Assembly (NCBI GenBank): GCA_021813805.1
Contig: JAKAJL010000018.1
Coordinates: 1 to 64,000 of the forward strand
Direction of reading: 5' to 3'
DNA: 64,000 bases
Origin: Pseudomonadota bacterium
GTDB taxonomy: Bacteria; Pseudomonadota; Alphaproteobacteria; Rhizobiales; Beijerinckiaceae
Part shown: positions 1 to 8,486 of the stretch, in pieces
Layout: each line of letters opens with the position of its first letter
Position numbering within the stretch: the stretch's first letter is position 1
Position numbers and translations under genes: made by a program
Notes under the pieces: generated by a model
Told to the model about the DNA's origin: nothing
Databases searched by the model: none
The model's input: only the letters and a program-made list of their open reading frames with translations

Positions 1-47
1 ATGATGGCCCACTCGGCATCGGTCAGTTCAAAACGGCGTCGCGTCAT
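1..47 (-). mobile_element. IS5-family transposase, N-terminal fragment cut by window edge
   Basis: Reading leftwards from the ATG at 47 gives MTRRRFELTDAEWAI, the typical opening of IS5/IS427-type transposases (DUF4096 N-terminal region). Only 15 residues lie inside the window, so nothing can be said about the catalytic DDE domain or whether the element is intact. The terminal inverted repeat should lie between 48 and about 125, but without the other end it cannot be defined. Confidence 0.65.
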
Positions 48-125
48 CAAAGCCCCCAAATCATCGGAGGCCTTGAATCATTCTTTCGCCCGTTCGGGAA
101 TCCCGTTTATGAGTTTAGGGCCTAG

Positions 126-533
126 TCTCCGCTACGCAGTGCTGTGAGCCCCGCCGCGGACAAGGTAAATCGCGCCGAATTTCCGGAGCTTGGAATATTC
201 GGTTGTCGCATGACCTATAACGACCCGAGGGAGATGTGGCTGGTCGTGCTTCCGGCGTGCCGGCGTTAAAAGACGCTGCCAATCGGGTTGGAGCGGTCCC
301 TGGCGCTCATCGCGCCCGCTGGACCTTGCCGAGACATTGGAAGGAATATGGCGGCATAAGGCCACCCATCGCCTTCGCATAGCGCATGAATGCCGCTATC
401 CAGGCCGATTGGCGGAGGCACGGGAAGACAACGAAAACGCCTGGCCAAAAAGCCTTCGGTTCAGCAACCGGCGGAGGACTAAGCCGGGCGCATCGCGCAA
501 TTCCCGTGCAACGCAATGCGCTTTCCAATTCGT
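126..533. other. Gene-free stretch beside the IS element
   Basis: No open frame here has a ribosome binding site, family resemblance or convincing codon pattern. The short frames on both strands overlap each other and are rich in Arg, Pro and Ser, as expected for shadow frames in GC-rich DNA. No tRNA-like fold or terminator was recognised. It may be decayed sequence left beside the insertion element at 1-47. Confidence 0.4.
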
Positions 534-1157
534 TTAGGCGACGCGCCTAAAAGTGCTGAACTGGAATTTCTGGGTCGCGCCGCCGGGCGTGCGGTGGTCG
601 TGGCGGCGTTGGTCGAGAAGTTCGAAACCGGGGCCGAGTTCGGCGGCGAGCGAGGCGGCGTCATGGCGCATCACCGGCAGGCCGCTGCATTTTTCCGGGC
701 CGTCGAGGGCGAATGCGCCGAAGATCGCGGCGCCGCCGACGCGCAACGCGCGGCACAGGCGCTCCATATAGGCGGCGCGGTCGGCAGCCTCGGTCAGGAA
801 ATGGAAGGCCGCGCGGTCATGCCATACGTCGTAAGTCCTGGGCGGGGTCCATTCGGTCGCGTCGCCGGCGATCAAGGCCACGCGGACGCCGGCTTCGCCC
901 AGCCGCGCCCGCGTCCTGTCGAGCGCGGTCTGCGAGAGGTCGAGCACGGTCAGGTCGCAAAAGCCCTCGGCCAGCAGATAATCGACCAGGACCGACGCGC
1001 CGCCGCCGATGTCGATCAGAGCGGACTCCTTGCCGGCGCCCGCAAGCCGCAGCAGGTCGAGCGACGGCGCGGGCGTGGCCTGGAACCAGCTCAGCTCGGT
1101 TTCGGCCTTGGCCGAATAGACGCCCTGCCAGTGCCCCCTGCGGTCGAATGAAGTCAT
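534..1157 (-). CDS. Class I SAM-dependent methyltransferase
   Basis: This 207-aa cytoplasmic protein has the SAM-binding motif I ALIDIGGGAS near residue 46, an acidic motif around LTVLDLSQTALDRTRAR, and a motif IV-like stretch YDVWHDRAAFHFL near residue 110. These mark a Rossmann-fold class I methyltransferase of the Methyltransf_25/11 type. The N-terminal GHWQGVYSAKAETELSWFQ resembles a small group of bacterial methyltransferases with thiopurine or unknown substrates. The substrate cannot be told from sequence. It stands alone, with a 65-bp gap to the membrane-protein gene upstream on the same strand. Confidence 0.8.
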   Translation of the reverse strand: MTSFDRRGHWQGVYSAKAETELSWFQATPAPSLDLLRLAGAGKESALIDIGGGASVLVDYLLAEGFCDLTVLDLSQTALDRTRARLGEAGVRVALIAGDATEWTPPRTYDVWHDRAAFHFLTEAADRAAYMERLCRALRVGGAAIFGAFALDGPEKCSGLPVMRHDAASLAAELGPGFELLDQRRHDHRTPGGATQKFQFSTFRRVA

Positions 1158-1222
1158 CTTTCGCCTCCGCGCCGAGTATGGACGTGGGAGGCGGGACGTT
1201 CAATGGCGATCGGACGCCGCCG

Positions 1223-3133
1223 TCACGACGAGGTCCCGCCGCGGCAAGGCAACAGCATGTAAGATGTTGTCCTCAGCCATTGAATCTGGCCATCTCGCTT
1301 GAGAAACTGCGCTTGCGGATCGGGCGCGCGCCAGACCGCGCGCGGCGAGACATTGGGGGGCGGCTTATCGTCGTTGAATAGAGGCCAGACCACCCACGGC
1401 GGCGCGTCGGCGCTGGAGCAAAAGGTGTTCAGTCGCCGCGAGGAAAGCGTCGGCTCGTCATCCGTCGGGCGCTTCTTGAACAGTCGGAGGGCCAGGGCGC
1501 GATCGCTCCGCGCCTTCCAGAGCATGGCGTGATCGCGCGAGAAGACGATTGAAAAGCTCTGGATCATCGCCAGCCAGTTCGGTCGCCCGAGCAGGTACCA
1601 TGTCTCGTCCGAGCCGTCACCCCAGAAGACCTCCCCGGGACGTTGCGCAATGATCGAGACGAATTCGGGAATGCGGCGGCCAGCCTCGATCTCACGGCGG
1701 GATTCGGTTCGAACGTCCCACAGCAGCAGAGCCAGAGCCGCCAAAACGACGCCGAAGCCGATCTTGAACGCGGGACGCGAGGGAAGGACTCCGAAAGCGA
1801 AAAGGCAGCCGATCGCGGCGAGGGGCCAGACGTTCAGGTTTCCCGCGAGCACAAGCTGCCGCAGGGCGCGCAGGGGCTCCGGAGCCGGCCGCGTGATGAC
1901 CAGCGCGTTCCAGAGCGCGGATAACGAGAGAAAAGCGCCGATGGCCAGCGACGCAAGCGCGATCCGGCGGCTGAGCGCGCCGCCGACACGACTTTTTCCG
2001 ATCTCCGCGATGGCCGCGGCGAGGACGAGCGAAACGCCCCACGCGCCGTGCGGTTGCAGCCACGCCAGGGACAAGAAACTCGGCGCGAGCCAGAAAGCCG
2101 GCGGGCGGCCTTTCGACTGAAGCGCCAGCATGGCCATTGCGCCGGGCGCGACTGCGCCAGCGAGCCAGGCGGCGCGCCAGGGCTGAGCCTGGATGACGAG
2201 CAGGCTGGATAATACGTCGGCCGCCAGCACGGAGGCCGCAAGTCCGCCGGCGGCGACCGCCGCCGTCGAGAGGAAAAGCTTGCGCGTATCGCCCTGCAAG
2301 CGCCAGGCGGCGAGCGCCAGCGTGGCCAGATCGACGATCAGGACGGACCAGTCATCGATGGTCCATGACGACGGGAACAGCCCCGGATCGAGCGCTTGCC
2401 GCCATTGGGGATCCATCGGCGTGAACAGGCGGTTGGCGAAGGGCAGTTTGAGGGCGGCCGCAGCAAGAAGCGCGGCGAGGGCGGCCGCGGCGGCCATCCG
2501 CCAGCGCCGGTCTTCCGATCCCTTGAACAGGAAAAGGACGCCGACACCCGCCAGAGCCATGATCGGATGCAAAGCGGCGGCGATCATGAGCAGGACGATC
2601 GCGCGTCCGTCGCGTCCCTTGAGCAGGTTCGCCAGGGCGAAAAGAACGCAGGCTTCCGCGAAGGGCCGGGGAATGGCGAGCGGTTCAGCTGTCCAAATGG
2701 AGAAAGGCGAGTATTGGCTTCGCACCAGCACGGTGAAAAAGACGAGGAGCCATTTCTGCCGGCCTTCCTCCAAAGCTGAAGCCAGACTCGTGAGGCCGGC
2801 GAACCAGATGACAAGGGCAAAAAAGGCGAGGCCCTCCGAGGCCGCCGGCGCGCCGAAGGCGCCGATCAGCCAGCGCAGCACGCTCGGGAAGATCGAGAAA
2901 CGCATCTGGCCGTCGTCGTGGAACATCCAGTCCTGGCCGACGCCGTGCGGTTCGAACGCCGCCATGGCGTGGCCGACATAGAGATAGGCGTCGATGATGT
3001 TGCCTTGGTAAGGATGGAAGATGAGCCAGCAGCCGAACAGACCGGCCACGAGAAACAGGTCGTCAAGGCGGCGGGCCGGATGGGCCGGCGCCTGCGCGAT
3101 GGATTCATGAGCAGGGGGTCCCTCTCGGGTCAT
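1223..3133 (-). CDS. Polytopic membrane protein of unknown function
   Basis: The 636-aa protein has about ten or more hydrophobic segments, from LFLVAGLFGCWLIF near residue 26 to about residue 480, then a soluble C-terminal part of roughly 150 residues containing VFWGDGSDETWYL and several Trp residues. A long loop after the first segment (HPYQGNIIDAYLYVGHAMA) is conserved-looking and polar. This layout recalls GT-C-type membrane glycosyltransferases, but no clear DxD or catalytic motif was recognised, so the function is left open. It starts with an ATGA overlap on a 47-aa ORF (3130-3273), which suggests translational coupling. Confidence 0.75.
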   Translation of the reverse strand: MTREGPPAHESIAQAPAHPARRLDDLFLVAGLFGCWLIFHPYQGNIIDAYLYVGHAMAAFEPHGVGQDWMFHDDGQMRFSIFPSVLRWLIGAFGAPAASEGLAFFALVIWFAGLTSLASALEEGRQKWLLVFFTVLVRSQYSPFSIWTAEPLAIPRPFAEACVLFALANLLKGRDGRAIVLLMIAAALHPIMALAGVGVLFLFKGSEDRRWRMAAAAALAALLAAAALKLPFANRLFTPMDPQWRQALDPGLFPSSWTIDDWSVLIVDLATLALAAWRLQGDTRKLFLSTAAVAAGGLAASVLAADVLSSLLVIQAQPWRAAWLAGAVAPGAMAMLALQSKGRPPAFWLAPSFLSLAWLQPHGAWGVSLVLAAAIAEIGKSRVGGALSRRIALASLAIGAFLSLSALWNALVITRPAPEPLRALRQLVLAGNLNVWPLAAIGCLFAFGVLPSRPAFKIGFGVVLAALALLLWDVRTESRREIEAGRRIPEFVSIIAQRPGEVFWGDGSDETWYLLGRPNWLAMIQSFSIVFSRDHAMLWKARSDRALALRLFKKRPTDDEPTLSSRRLNTFCSSADAPPWVVWPLFNDDKPPPNVSPRAVWRAPDPQAQFLKRDGQIQWLRTTSYMLLPCRGGTSS

Positions 3134-3273
3134 TTCTCATCTCGCGAAGTTTGGGATGACGCCGGTCCCCAAGCGCCGCGGCGCTCATTGAGAGCCTCGG
3201 CGAGGCCGGGCGCGACCTTGGAAAGATCTGTTCCCGACGGCCATGCCTCGTGCACAGCCGCGAGCTTGGTCAT
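3130..3273 (-). CDS. Small 47-aa ORF coupled to the membrane-protein gene
   Basis: On the minus strand an ATG at 3273 is preceded by GCGGAGAG with seven bases of spacing, a good ribosome binding site. The frame encodes 47 residues (begins MTKLAAVHEAWPSG, ends SQTSRDEK). Its TGA overlaps the ATG of the next gene in the arrangement ATGA. Good SD plus stop-start overlap is the usual signature of a real, translationally coupled gene. No family was recognised. The product is soluble, with no signal or membrane segment. It may be a leader that loads ribosomes onto the large membrane-protein message, or a small partner of it. Confidence 0.5.
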   Translation of the reverse strand: MTKLAAVHEAWPSGTDLSKVAPGLAEALNERRGAWGPASSQTSRDEK

Positions 3274-3372
3274 CTGGGAACTCTCCGCGCCGGCGCGGCC
3301 CTGGTTGCGCCGCGGGGGGAGGTTAGGCGACGGCGTTTAAAATTTGCCTACCGGCTTCGATCGGAGAGAGTT

Positions 3373-5250
3373 CTAGCCGGCGTTCGTCGCCTCAAGCTCG
3401 GATGACAGCTCCAGCCATTCCTCTTCCGCCGCGTGCAGGGCGCGTTCGAGGTCCGCGCGCTGCTGGGACAGCCTGGTCGCCTCCGCCGGATTGCGCTCGA
3501 AGGCGCGGGGGTCGGACAGCATGAGATCAACCCGTGCGATCAGGTCGGAGAAGCGCGTCATCTTCTCTTCCGCCGCCTTGACCTTGCGCGCGAGCGGCGC
3601 CGCCTCCCGGCGCGCCTTGGCCGCGTCACGCCGGGCGTCCGTCGGGGCCTCGCGCTTTTTTTCCGCGCCGTTCTTCTGGCTCTTCCGCGCGGACTCGAGA
3701 ACGAACTTGCGGTAGTCCGCCATGTCGCCGTCGAAGGCCTGAACCTTGCCGTCGGCCACCAGCCACAGCCGGTCGGCGCAGGCTTCGAGGAGATATTGGT
3801 CGTGCGAGATCAGGATCACCGCGCCGGAAAATTCGTTGATCGCCTCGGCGAGCGCGGCGCGGCTGTCGATGTCGAGATGGTTTGTGGGCTCGTCGAGGAT
3901 CAACAGGTGCGGGCCGTTGAACGTGGCGAGGCCCATCAACAGCCGCGCCTTTTCGCCGCCGGACAGACTGGCGACCTTGGTGTCGGCCTTCACGTTGGGG
4001 AAGCCGATCTGGGCGGCGCGGGCGCGGATCTTCGAGTCCGGCGAGTCGGGCATGAGACGCTGGACGGCGAGAAAGGGCGTGTCGTCGAGATTGAGATCGT
4101 CGACCTGGTGCTGGGCGAAAAAGCCGGCCTCCAGCTTAGCGGATTTGTTCAAAGTTCCGGAGAGGGGCGAGAGCCTGCCGCCGAGCAGCTTGGCGAAGGT
4201 CGATTTGCCGTTGCCATTGGCGCCGAGCAGGCCGATGCGGTCGTCGTTGGAAAGACTGAGGGAGAGCCCTGACAGCACGACGCGCTCGCCATAGCCGACC
4301 GCGACCTTCTCCATGGCGATGATTGGCGGCGACAAAGGCTTTTCCGGCGAGGGGAAGGCGAAGGGCAGCGCGTCCTCGTCCACAGCCGCCGCGACGCTCT
4401 CCATTTTTTCCAGCATTTTCAGGCGCGACTGCGCCTGACGCGCCTTGGTCGCCTTCGCGCGGAAGCGGTCGACGAAAGCCTGGAGATGGGCGCGGCGCTC
4501 CTCCTGCTTTTTCAGGAATTTGGCCTGGAGCATTTTCGCTTCGGCGCGTTGACGGGCAAAGGAATCGTAATTGCCGCGATAGAGCTGCAACTTCGCGCGG
4601 TCGAGATGGACGATATGGTCGCAAACGTCGTTCAGGAGGTCGCGGTCATGGCTGATGATCACGATGGTCGCCGGATAAGCGCCAAGATATTCGATCAGCC
4701 ATAATGCGCCTTCGAGATCGAGATAATTGGTCGGCTCGTCGAGCAGCAGCAGGTCGGGCCGCGAAAACAGCACCGCCGCCAGGGCGACGCGCATCCGCCA
4801 GCCCCCGGAAAATTCTTTCAGGGCCCGATGCTGCGCCTCCTCGTCGAAGCCGAGGCCGGCAAGGATTTCGGCGGCGCGGGCGGGGGCGGCATGGGCCTCG
4901 ATATCGGCGAGCCGCACATGAATTTCCGCGATGCGATGCGGGTCCCGAGCGGTTTCGGCCTCTTCGAGCAGGGCGCTGCGCTCGCTGTCGGCGGCGAGCA
5001 CGAAATCGATCAGCTTGCCGTCGCCGCCGGGCGCCTCCTGCTCGACGCGGCCGATGCGCGCGCCGCGCGGGAGCTGAATCGTCCCGCTCTCCGCCGCGAT
5101 CTCGTTGCAGATCAGCCTGAACAGAGTGGTCTTGCCGGCACCGTTGCGCCCGACAAAGCCGACATGAGCGCGCTCGGGCAGAGCCAGGCTGGCGGAATCG
5201 AACAAAAGGCGCGGCCCAAGCCGGTAGGTGAGATCGGTGATGGTGAGCAT
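3373..5250 (-). CDS. ABC-F family ATPase
   Basis: The 625-aa soluble protein has two ABC cassettes and no membrane segment. Cassette 1 shows Walker A GRNGAGKTT near residue 32, signature FSGGWRMRVALA and Walker B LLLLDEPTNYLD. The 80-residue arm/linker (residues about 230-310, rich in Lys, Arg, Gln) is followed by cassette 2 with GANGNGKST, signature SLSGGEKARL and LLILDEPTNHLD. A C-terminal coiled coil follows (residues about 540-620), as in Uup and YheS-type members. ABC-F proteins act on ribosomes, resolving stalls. The start at 5250 (MLTITDLTYRLG) matches family N-termini better than the frame's farther start. No drug target can be assigned. Confidence 0.9.
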   Translation of the reverse strand: MLTITDLTYRLGPRLLFDSASLALPERAHVGFVGRNGAGKTTLFRLICNEIAAESGTIQLPRGARIGRVEQEAPGGDGKLIDFVLAADSERSALLEEAETARDPHRIAEIHVRLADIEAHAAPARAAEILAGLGFDEEAQHRALKEFSGGWRMRVALAAVLFSRPDLLLLDEPTNYLDLEGALWLIEYLGAYPATIVIISHDRDLLNDVCDHIVHLDRAKLQLYRGNYDSFARQRAEAKMLQAKFLKKQEERRAHLQAFVDRFRAKATKARQAQSRLKMLEKMESVAAAVDEDALPFAFPSPEKPLSPPIIAMEKVAVGYGERVVLSGLSLSLSNDDRIGLLGANGNGKSTFAKLLGGRLSPLSGTLNKSAKLEAGFFAQHQVDDLNLDDTPFLAVQRLMPDSPDSKIRARAAQIGFPNVKADTKVASLSGGEKARLLMGLATFNGPHLLILDEPTNHLDIDSRAALAEAINEFSGAVILISHDQYLLEACADRLWLVADGKVQAFDGDMADYRKFVLESARKSQKNGAEKKREAPTDARRDAAKARREAAPLARKVKAAEEKMTRFSDLIARVDLMLSDPRAFERNPAEATRLSQQRADLERALHAAEEEWLELSSELEATNAG

Positions 5251-5341
5251 GGATGAACGGGCAAGGTGTCGTTCTCCCGCCACAGGCCGTCCATACGGAC
5301 GATCGTTCTGACGAACGGCCTATGGGGAGAAGGGGGCGGCC

Positions 5342-6181
5342 TCAGCAACTGGTCTTGCCGCATCTGGCCATGGAGTCGATCCGCGATTTCAGCTCGTCAT
5401 AGCCCACTGCGCCGACGATGGCTTCGCCGCCGATCACATAGGCGGGCGTGCCGCTGAGGCCGAGCGCGTCGCCGAGCTTGATATTCTCGGCGAGGCCGTC
5501 GTGAACCGAAGCGTCGGTCATATCCTTCTGGATGCGGGCCATGTCCAGGCCCATGTCCTTGGCGACGGCGAGCGCCTGATCCTTGCCGACATGGCCGCGG
5601 CTGGACAGCAGCTTCTGGTGGAACTCGAAAAATTTCGCGCCCGAAACCTGTTTGCGCACGGCGGCGGCGACCCGCGCCGCCTCGACCGAATCCGGCCCCA
5701 GCACGGGGAAATCCGCCAGCACCACGCGCAGGTCGGGTTCGGTCTTGATCAGATTGTTGAGATCGAGGAGCGCCTTTTTGCAATAGCCGCAATTATAATC
5801 GAAGAATTCGACCAGGGTGACCTTGCCAGACGGATTGCCGGCCACGGCGTTGAAGGGCGAATTGAACAAAGCGTCCTTGTACTTTTCGATGGCCCGGCGG
5901 TGGAGATCAGTCTCCTCCTCCTGCTGTTTCTTTTCGAGTTCGGTGGCGACCTCGCGCAGAATCTCGGGATGTTCGAGCAGGTAGGAATGGACGATCGATT
6001 CGATTTCGGATTTCTGCGCCGCGCTGAATTCGCCCGCGCGCGAGGGCAGGGTGAACGCGCTCAGGCACAGGATCCCGACGAACAGGGCCCCAAGGCTTGG
6101 GACGAGCCTCGGCAAGAGCCTCGGCAAGAGCCTCGGCAAGAGCCTCGGAAAGGGCCTGGGAAAGGGCCTGGGGAAGGGCAT
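5342..6181 (-). CDS. DsbA/DsbG-like periplasmic thiol oxidoreductase (Com1-type)
   Basis: This 279-aa exported thioredoxin-fold protein carries the active site CGYC in FFDYNCGYCKKAL, followed by a DsbA-like helical insertion and the cis-Pro loop GLSGTPAYVIGG. It is the Com1/DsbA family common in alphaproteobacteria, which act in periplasmic disulfide chemistry. An extra Cys pair sits at the extreme C-terminus (ARCGKTSC). The start at 6181 is chosen because GGAG lies six bases upstream. The N-terminus before the hydrophobic signal core (LGALFVGILCLSAFTL) is unusual, being six near-identical four-residue repeats PR(P/L)(F/L/V). The gene is divergent from the aminotransferase at 6270. Confidence 0.88.
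   Translation of the reverse strand: MPFPRPFPRPFPRLLPRLLPRLLPRLVPSLGALFVGILCLSAFTLPSRAGEFSAAQKSEIESIVHSYLLEHPEILREVATELEKKQQEEETDLHRRAIEKYKDALFNSPFNAVAGNPSGKVTLVEFFDYNCGYCKKALLDLNNLIKTEPDLRVVLADFPVLGPDSVEAARVAAAVRKQVSGAKFFEFHQKLLSSRGHVGKDQALAVAKDMGLDMARIQKDMTDASVHDGLAENIKLGDALGLSGTPAYVIGGEAIVGAVGYDELKSRIDSMARCGKTSC
6101..6172. repeat. Six 12-bp tandem repeats inside the dsbA-like signal peptide
   Basis: On the coding (minus) strand six consecutive 12-nt units of the form CCSAGGCYYKTS encode PRPF PRPF PRLL PRLL PRLL PRLV. Units 1-2 are identical to each other and units 3-5 are identical to each other, pointing to recent slippage. Because the unit is a multiple of three, copy changes lengthen or shorten the positively charged signal-peptide n-region without a frameshift. 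Confidence 0.85.
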
Positions 6182-6269
6182 GGACAACTCCAACGGAAAA
6201 ATCTAACCCTCCTTAGCTTATTCAAACGCCGAGGTCGAATTGCGGCGCGGCTTTTTCGCGGAAATTTCC

Positions 6270-7442
6270 ATGAACCGGACGTCGCATGCCTTCAAACCCG
6301 CGCGGCGGGCGGCGATCGCGCCTTTCATCGCCATGGACGTCAAGCGCGAGGCGACGCTGATGGAGCAGGCGGGCGGGACCATCGTCCATATGGAGGTGGG
6401 CGAGCCCTCGGCGCCGCCGCCGCGCCGCGTTCGCGAGGCGGCCATCGCGGCGCTCGGCGGCCAGCCGGTCGGCTATACCGACGCCTTAGGGCTCGCGAGC
6501 CTGCGCGAGCGCATCTCTCGCCACTACCGGGAGACCTATGGCGTCGCGGTCGATCCGGCGCGGGTGGCGGTGACCACCGGCTCGTCGGGCGGTTTCGTCA
6601 TGGCTTTCCTGGCGCTGTTCGATCCGGGCGCGCGGGTGGCGATCCAGAATCCGGGCTATCCGGCCTATCGCAACATTTTCGGCGCGCTCGGCCTCGAAGC
6701 GGTCGATCTGCCGGTCGATTTCGCGAACGGCTTCGCCATCACGGCGGCGGCGGTCGAAAAGGCCGACGAAGCGCGCAAGCTCGACGGCCTGCTGCTGATG
6801 AGCCCGGCCAATCCGACCGGCGCCATGCAGAGCGCGGATTCCTTGCGCGAAATCGCCGAAGTCTGCGACCGCCGCGGCATAAAGTTCATTTCGGACGAGA
6901 TTTATCACGGTCTGACCTATGACCGCCCCGCGCAAACGGCGGCCGCCTTCTCCGACCGAGCAATGATCGTCAATTCCTTCTCCAAATATTATTGCATGAC
7001 CGGCTGGCGGATCGGCTGGCTGGTGGCGCCGCCCGAATTCCCGCGCGTCATCGAGCGCCTCCAGCAGTCGTTGGCCATTTCGGCGCCGACCCTGTCGCAG
7101 ATCGCGGCCCAGGCCGCCTTCGACGCGACAGAGGAACTGGAGGCGGTCAAGGCGGGCTACCGCCGCAACCGCGACCTCCTGCTCGATGGCCTGCCGGCGC
7201 TCGGCCTCGACGAACTCGCGCCCGCCGACGGGGCTTTTTACATCTACGCCGATGTCAGCCGGTTCACCGACGATTCGACGCGATTCTGCCAAGAGTTGCT
7301 GCACCAGGCGGGAATCGCGGCCACGCCGGGCGTCGATTTCGATCCGCGTCGCGGTTCGCGCGCCCTGCGCCTGTCCTATGCCGGGGCGGAAGCCGACATG
7401 ATCGAAGTCCTGAAGCGGCTGAAGGTTTTTTTGCGGCGCTGA
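6270..7442 (+). CDS. Class I/II PLP-dependent aminotransferase
   Basis: The 390-aa fold-type I aminotransferase (AAT I family) contains the PLP-lysine region IVNSFSKYYCMTGWRIGWL (SxxK-type, Lys near residue 238), the NPGYP loop, the MSPANPTG motif and a C-terminal Arg region (ALRLSYAGAE) for the substrate carboxylate. Relatives transfer amino groups from aspartate, alanine or aromatic amino acids to 2-oxo acids. The exact donor is not readable. The start at 6270 follows GCGGAAATTTCC. It stands alone, divergent from the dsbA-like gene. Confidence 0.88.
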   Translation: MNRTSHAFKPARRAAIAPFIAMDVKREATLMEQAGGTIVHMEVGEPSAPPPRRVREAAIAALGGQPVGYTDALGLASLRERISRHYRETYGVAVDPARVAVTTGSSGGFVMAFLALFDPGARVAIQNPGYPAYRNIFGALGLEAVDLPVDFANGFAITAAAVEKADEARKLDGLLLMSPANPTGAMQSADSLREIAEVCDRRGIKFISDEIYHGLTYDRPAQTAAAFSDRAMIVNSFSKYYCMTGWRIGWLVAPPEFPRVIERLQQSLAISAPTLSQIAAQAAFDATEELEAVKAGYRRNRDLLLDGLPALGLDELAPADGAFYIYADVSRFTDDSTRFCQELLHQAGIAATPGVDFDPRRGSRALRLSYAGAEADMIEVLKRLKVFLRR

Positions 7443-7792
7443 GGCGAGAATCCTGTGAATTGCCGGCCGATCTCGCGGTTTCGGAATGGGAATTCCGCGT
7501 GAATCATGGCGAAATTCGAACATCGCCGGTCGCGGGTGTTGACGAATGAACCGGTGCGACCAAATTTTTATATTGGCGCTTTCCGATGTCCGAGCTTGAG
7601 CTTGGCGTCGAAGGCTTGGCGCCGAATTTGCTCGGCGATGAAGGCCGGCTCGATCGGCAAGGGAGGCAGAACAAGGAAGGTTGTAACTTTTCCTGAAATA
7701 TCCGCCGCATGTTTATCATTCATAAACCATTCCGCGTTTCGATTGAATTGCGGAAGTTTCTGACGGCCGCGGCGGACGGAATGGAGGTCTTG
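7443..7792. other. Intergenic region with no supported gene
   Basis: This 350-bp gap separates the aminotransferase from the exported papain-like protein. Short frames on both strands lack ribosome binding sites. The part from 7680 to 7760 is relatively AT-rich and probably carries the promoter of the gene at 7793, but no clean -35/-10 pair was found. No RNA gene was recognised. Confidence 0.4.
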
Positions 7793-8425
7793 ATGAACCG
7801 CCGATCATTCTTGTTCCTGGCGTCCGCGTCTGTCCTCGTCTCCTCGTCCGCTCGCGCGGAGGTCCTGATACCTTTCGCTGAAGCGCCCGGCCGCGCCTTC
7901 GTGCCGCATGCGCAATTCGTCCCCCAGCAATGCAACGACTGGTGCTGGGCGGCCTCCTGCTCGATGATTTTCGGCACGCTCGGCCATCCGACCGACCAGA
8001 AGAAGCTGGTCGATTTCCTTTACAGCGATCTCGCCTGCGCGCCGGCGTGGCAGACCCGCGATCTGACCCGCATTCTCGACAATAGTTGGATCGACGACCG
8101 CGGCGTGCCGTTCCGCTCGCGGGTCGAGGCGGCCTTCGATCAGGAAAACGGCGTCATGGCCATCGACGACACCCTCGTTGTCGGCGAACTGATGCGAAAA
8201 CGCCCGCTGCTTTACGCCAGCAAGGACCATTGCCTGGTGATCGTCCAGGCGGATTTCGTCCTCACCCCGAATGGGCCGCGGATCATCGGCATGGGCGCGC
8301 TCGATCCTGATCCTACGCCAAGCGCCCGGCTGGTTCATTTGCCCTATCGTGCGCTGACCGAAGCAGAGCGCCGTCCTGCCTTTTTGGGCGGCGAAATGAT
8401 GTATCTCGCGGCAGTGCGGATCTGA
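7793..8425 (+). CDS. Exported papain-like cysteine protease family protein
   Basis: The 210-aa protein has a Tat/Sec-like signal (MNRRSFLFLASASVLVSSSARA) cut near residue 22, followed by the motif FVPQQCNDWCWAASC. That is the Q-x(n)-C-WCWAA signature of papain-like cysteine proteases of the C39/C70-like 'papain-like cysteine protease' family. A later His (KDHCLVIV) and a downstream polar residue could complete the active site. The start is set by GGAGG at 7783-7787, five bases before the ATG. It likely acts in the periplasm or outside; the substrate is unknown. It converges on tyrS. Confidence 0.75.
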   Translation: MNRRSFLFLASASVLVSSSARAEVLIPFAEAPGRAFVPHAQFVPQQCNDWCWAASCSMIFGTLGHPTDQKKLVDFLYSDLACAPAWQTRDLTRILDNSWIDDRGVPFRSRVEAAFDQENGVMAIDDTLVVGELMRKRPLLYASKDHCLVIVQADFVLTPNGPRIIGMGALDPDPTPSARLVHLPYRALTEAERRPAFLGGEMMYLAAVRI

Positions 8426-8486
8426 CCCTCCGCCCGGTCCGCACCCCGTCCCGGCCATGCCCATAAGGGGGGAAGGGCGGCGGGAG

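Noticed and set aside
516-1151. Long plus-strand frame (211 codons)
   Set aside because: It lies wholly antisense to the methyltransferase at 534-1157, which has clear SAM motifs. The frame is Gly/Arg/Ala-rich with no motif, a usual GC-rich shadow.
7586-7696. 36-codon ORF beginning MSELELGVEG
   Set aside because: No ribosome binding site and no coupling to a neighbour, in contrast to the ORF at 3130-3273.
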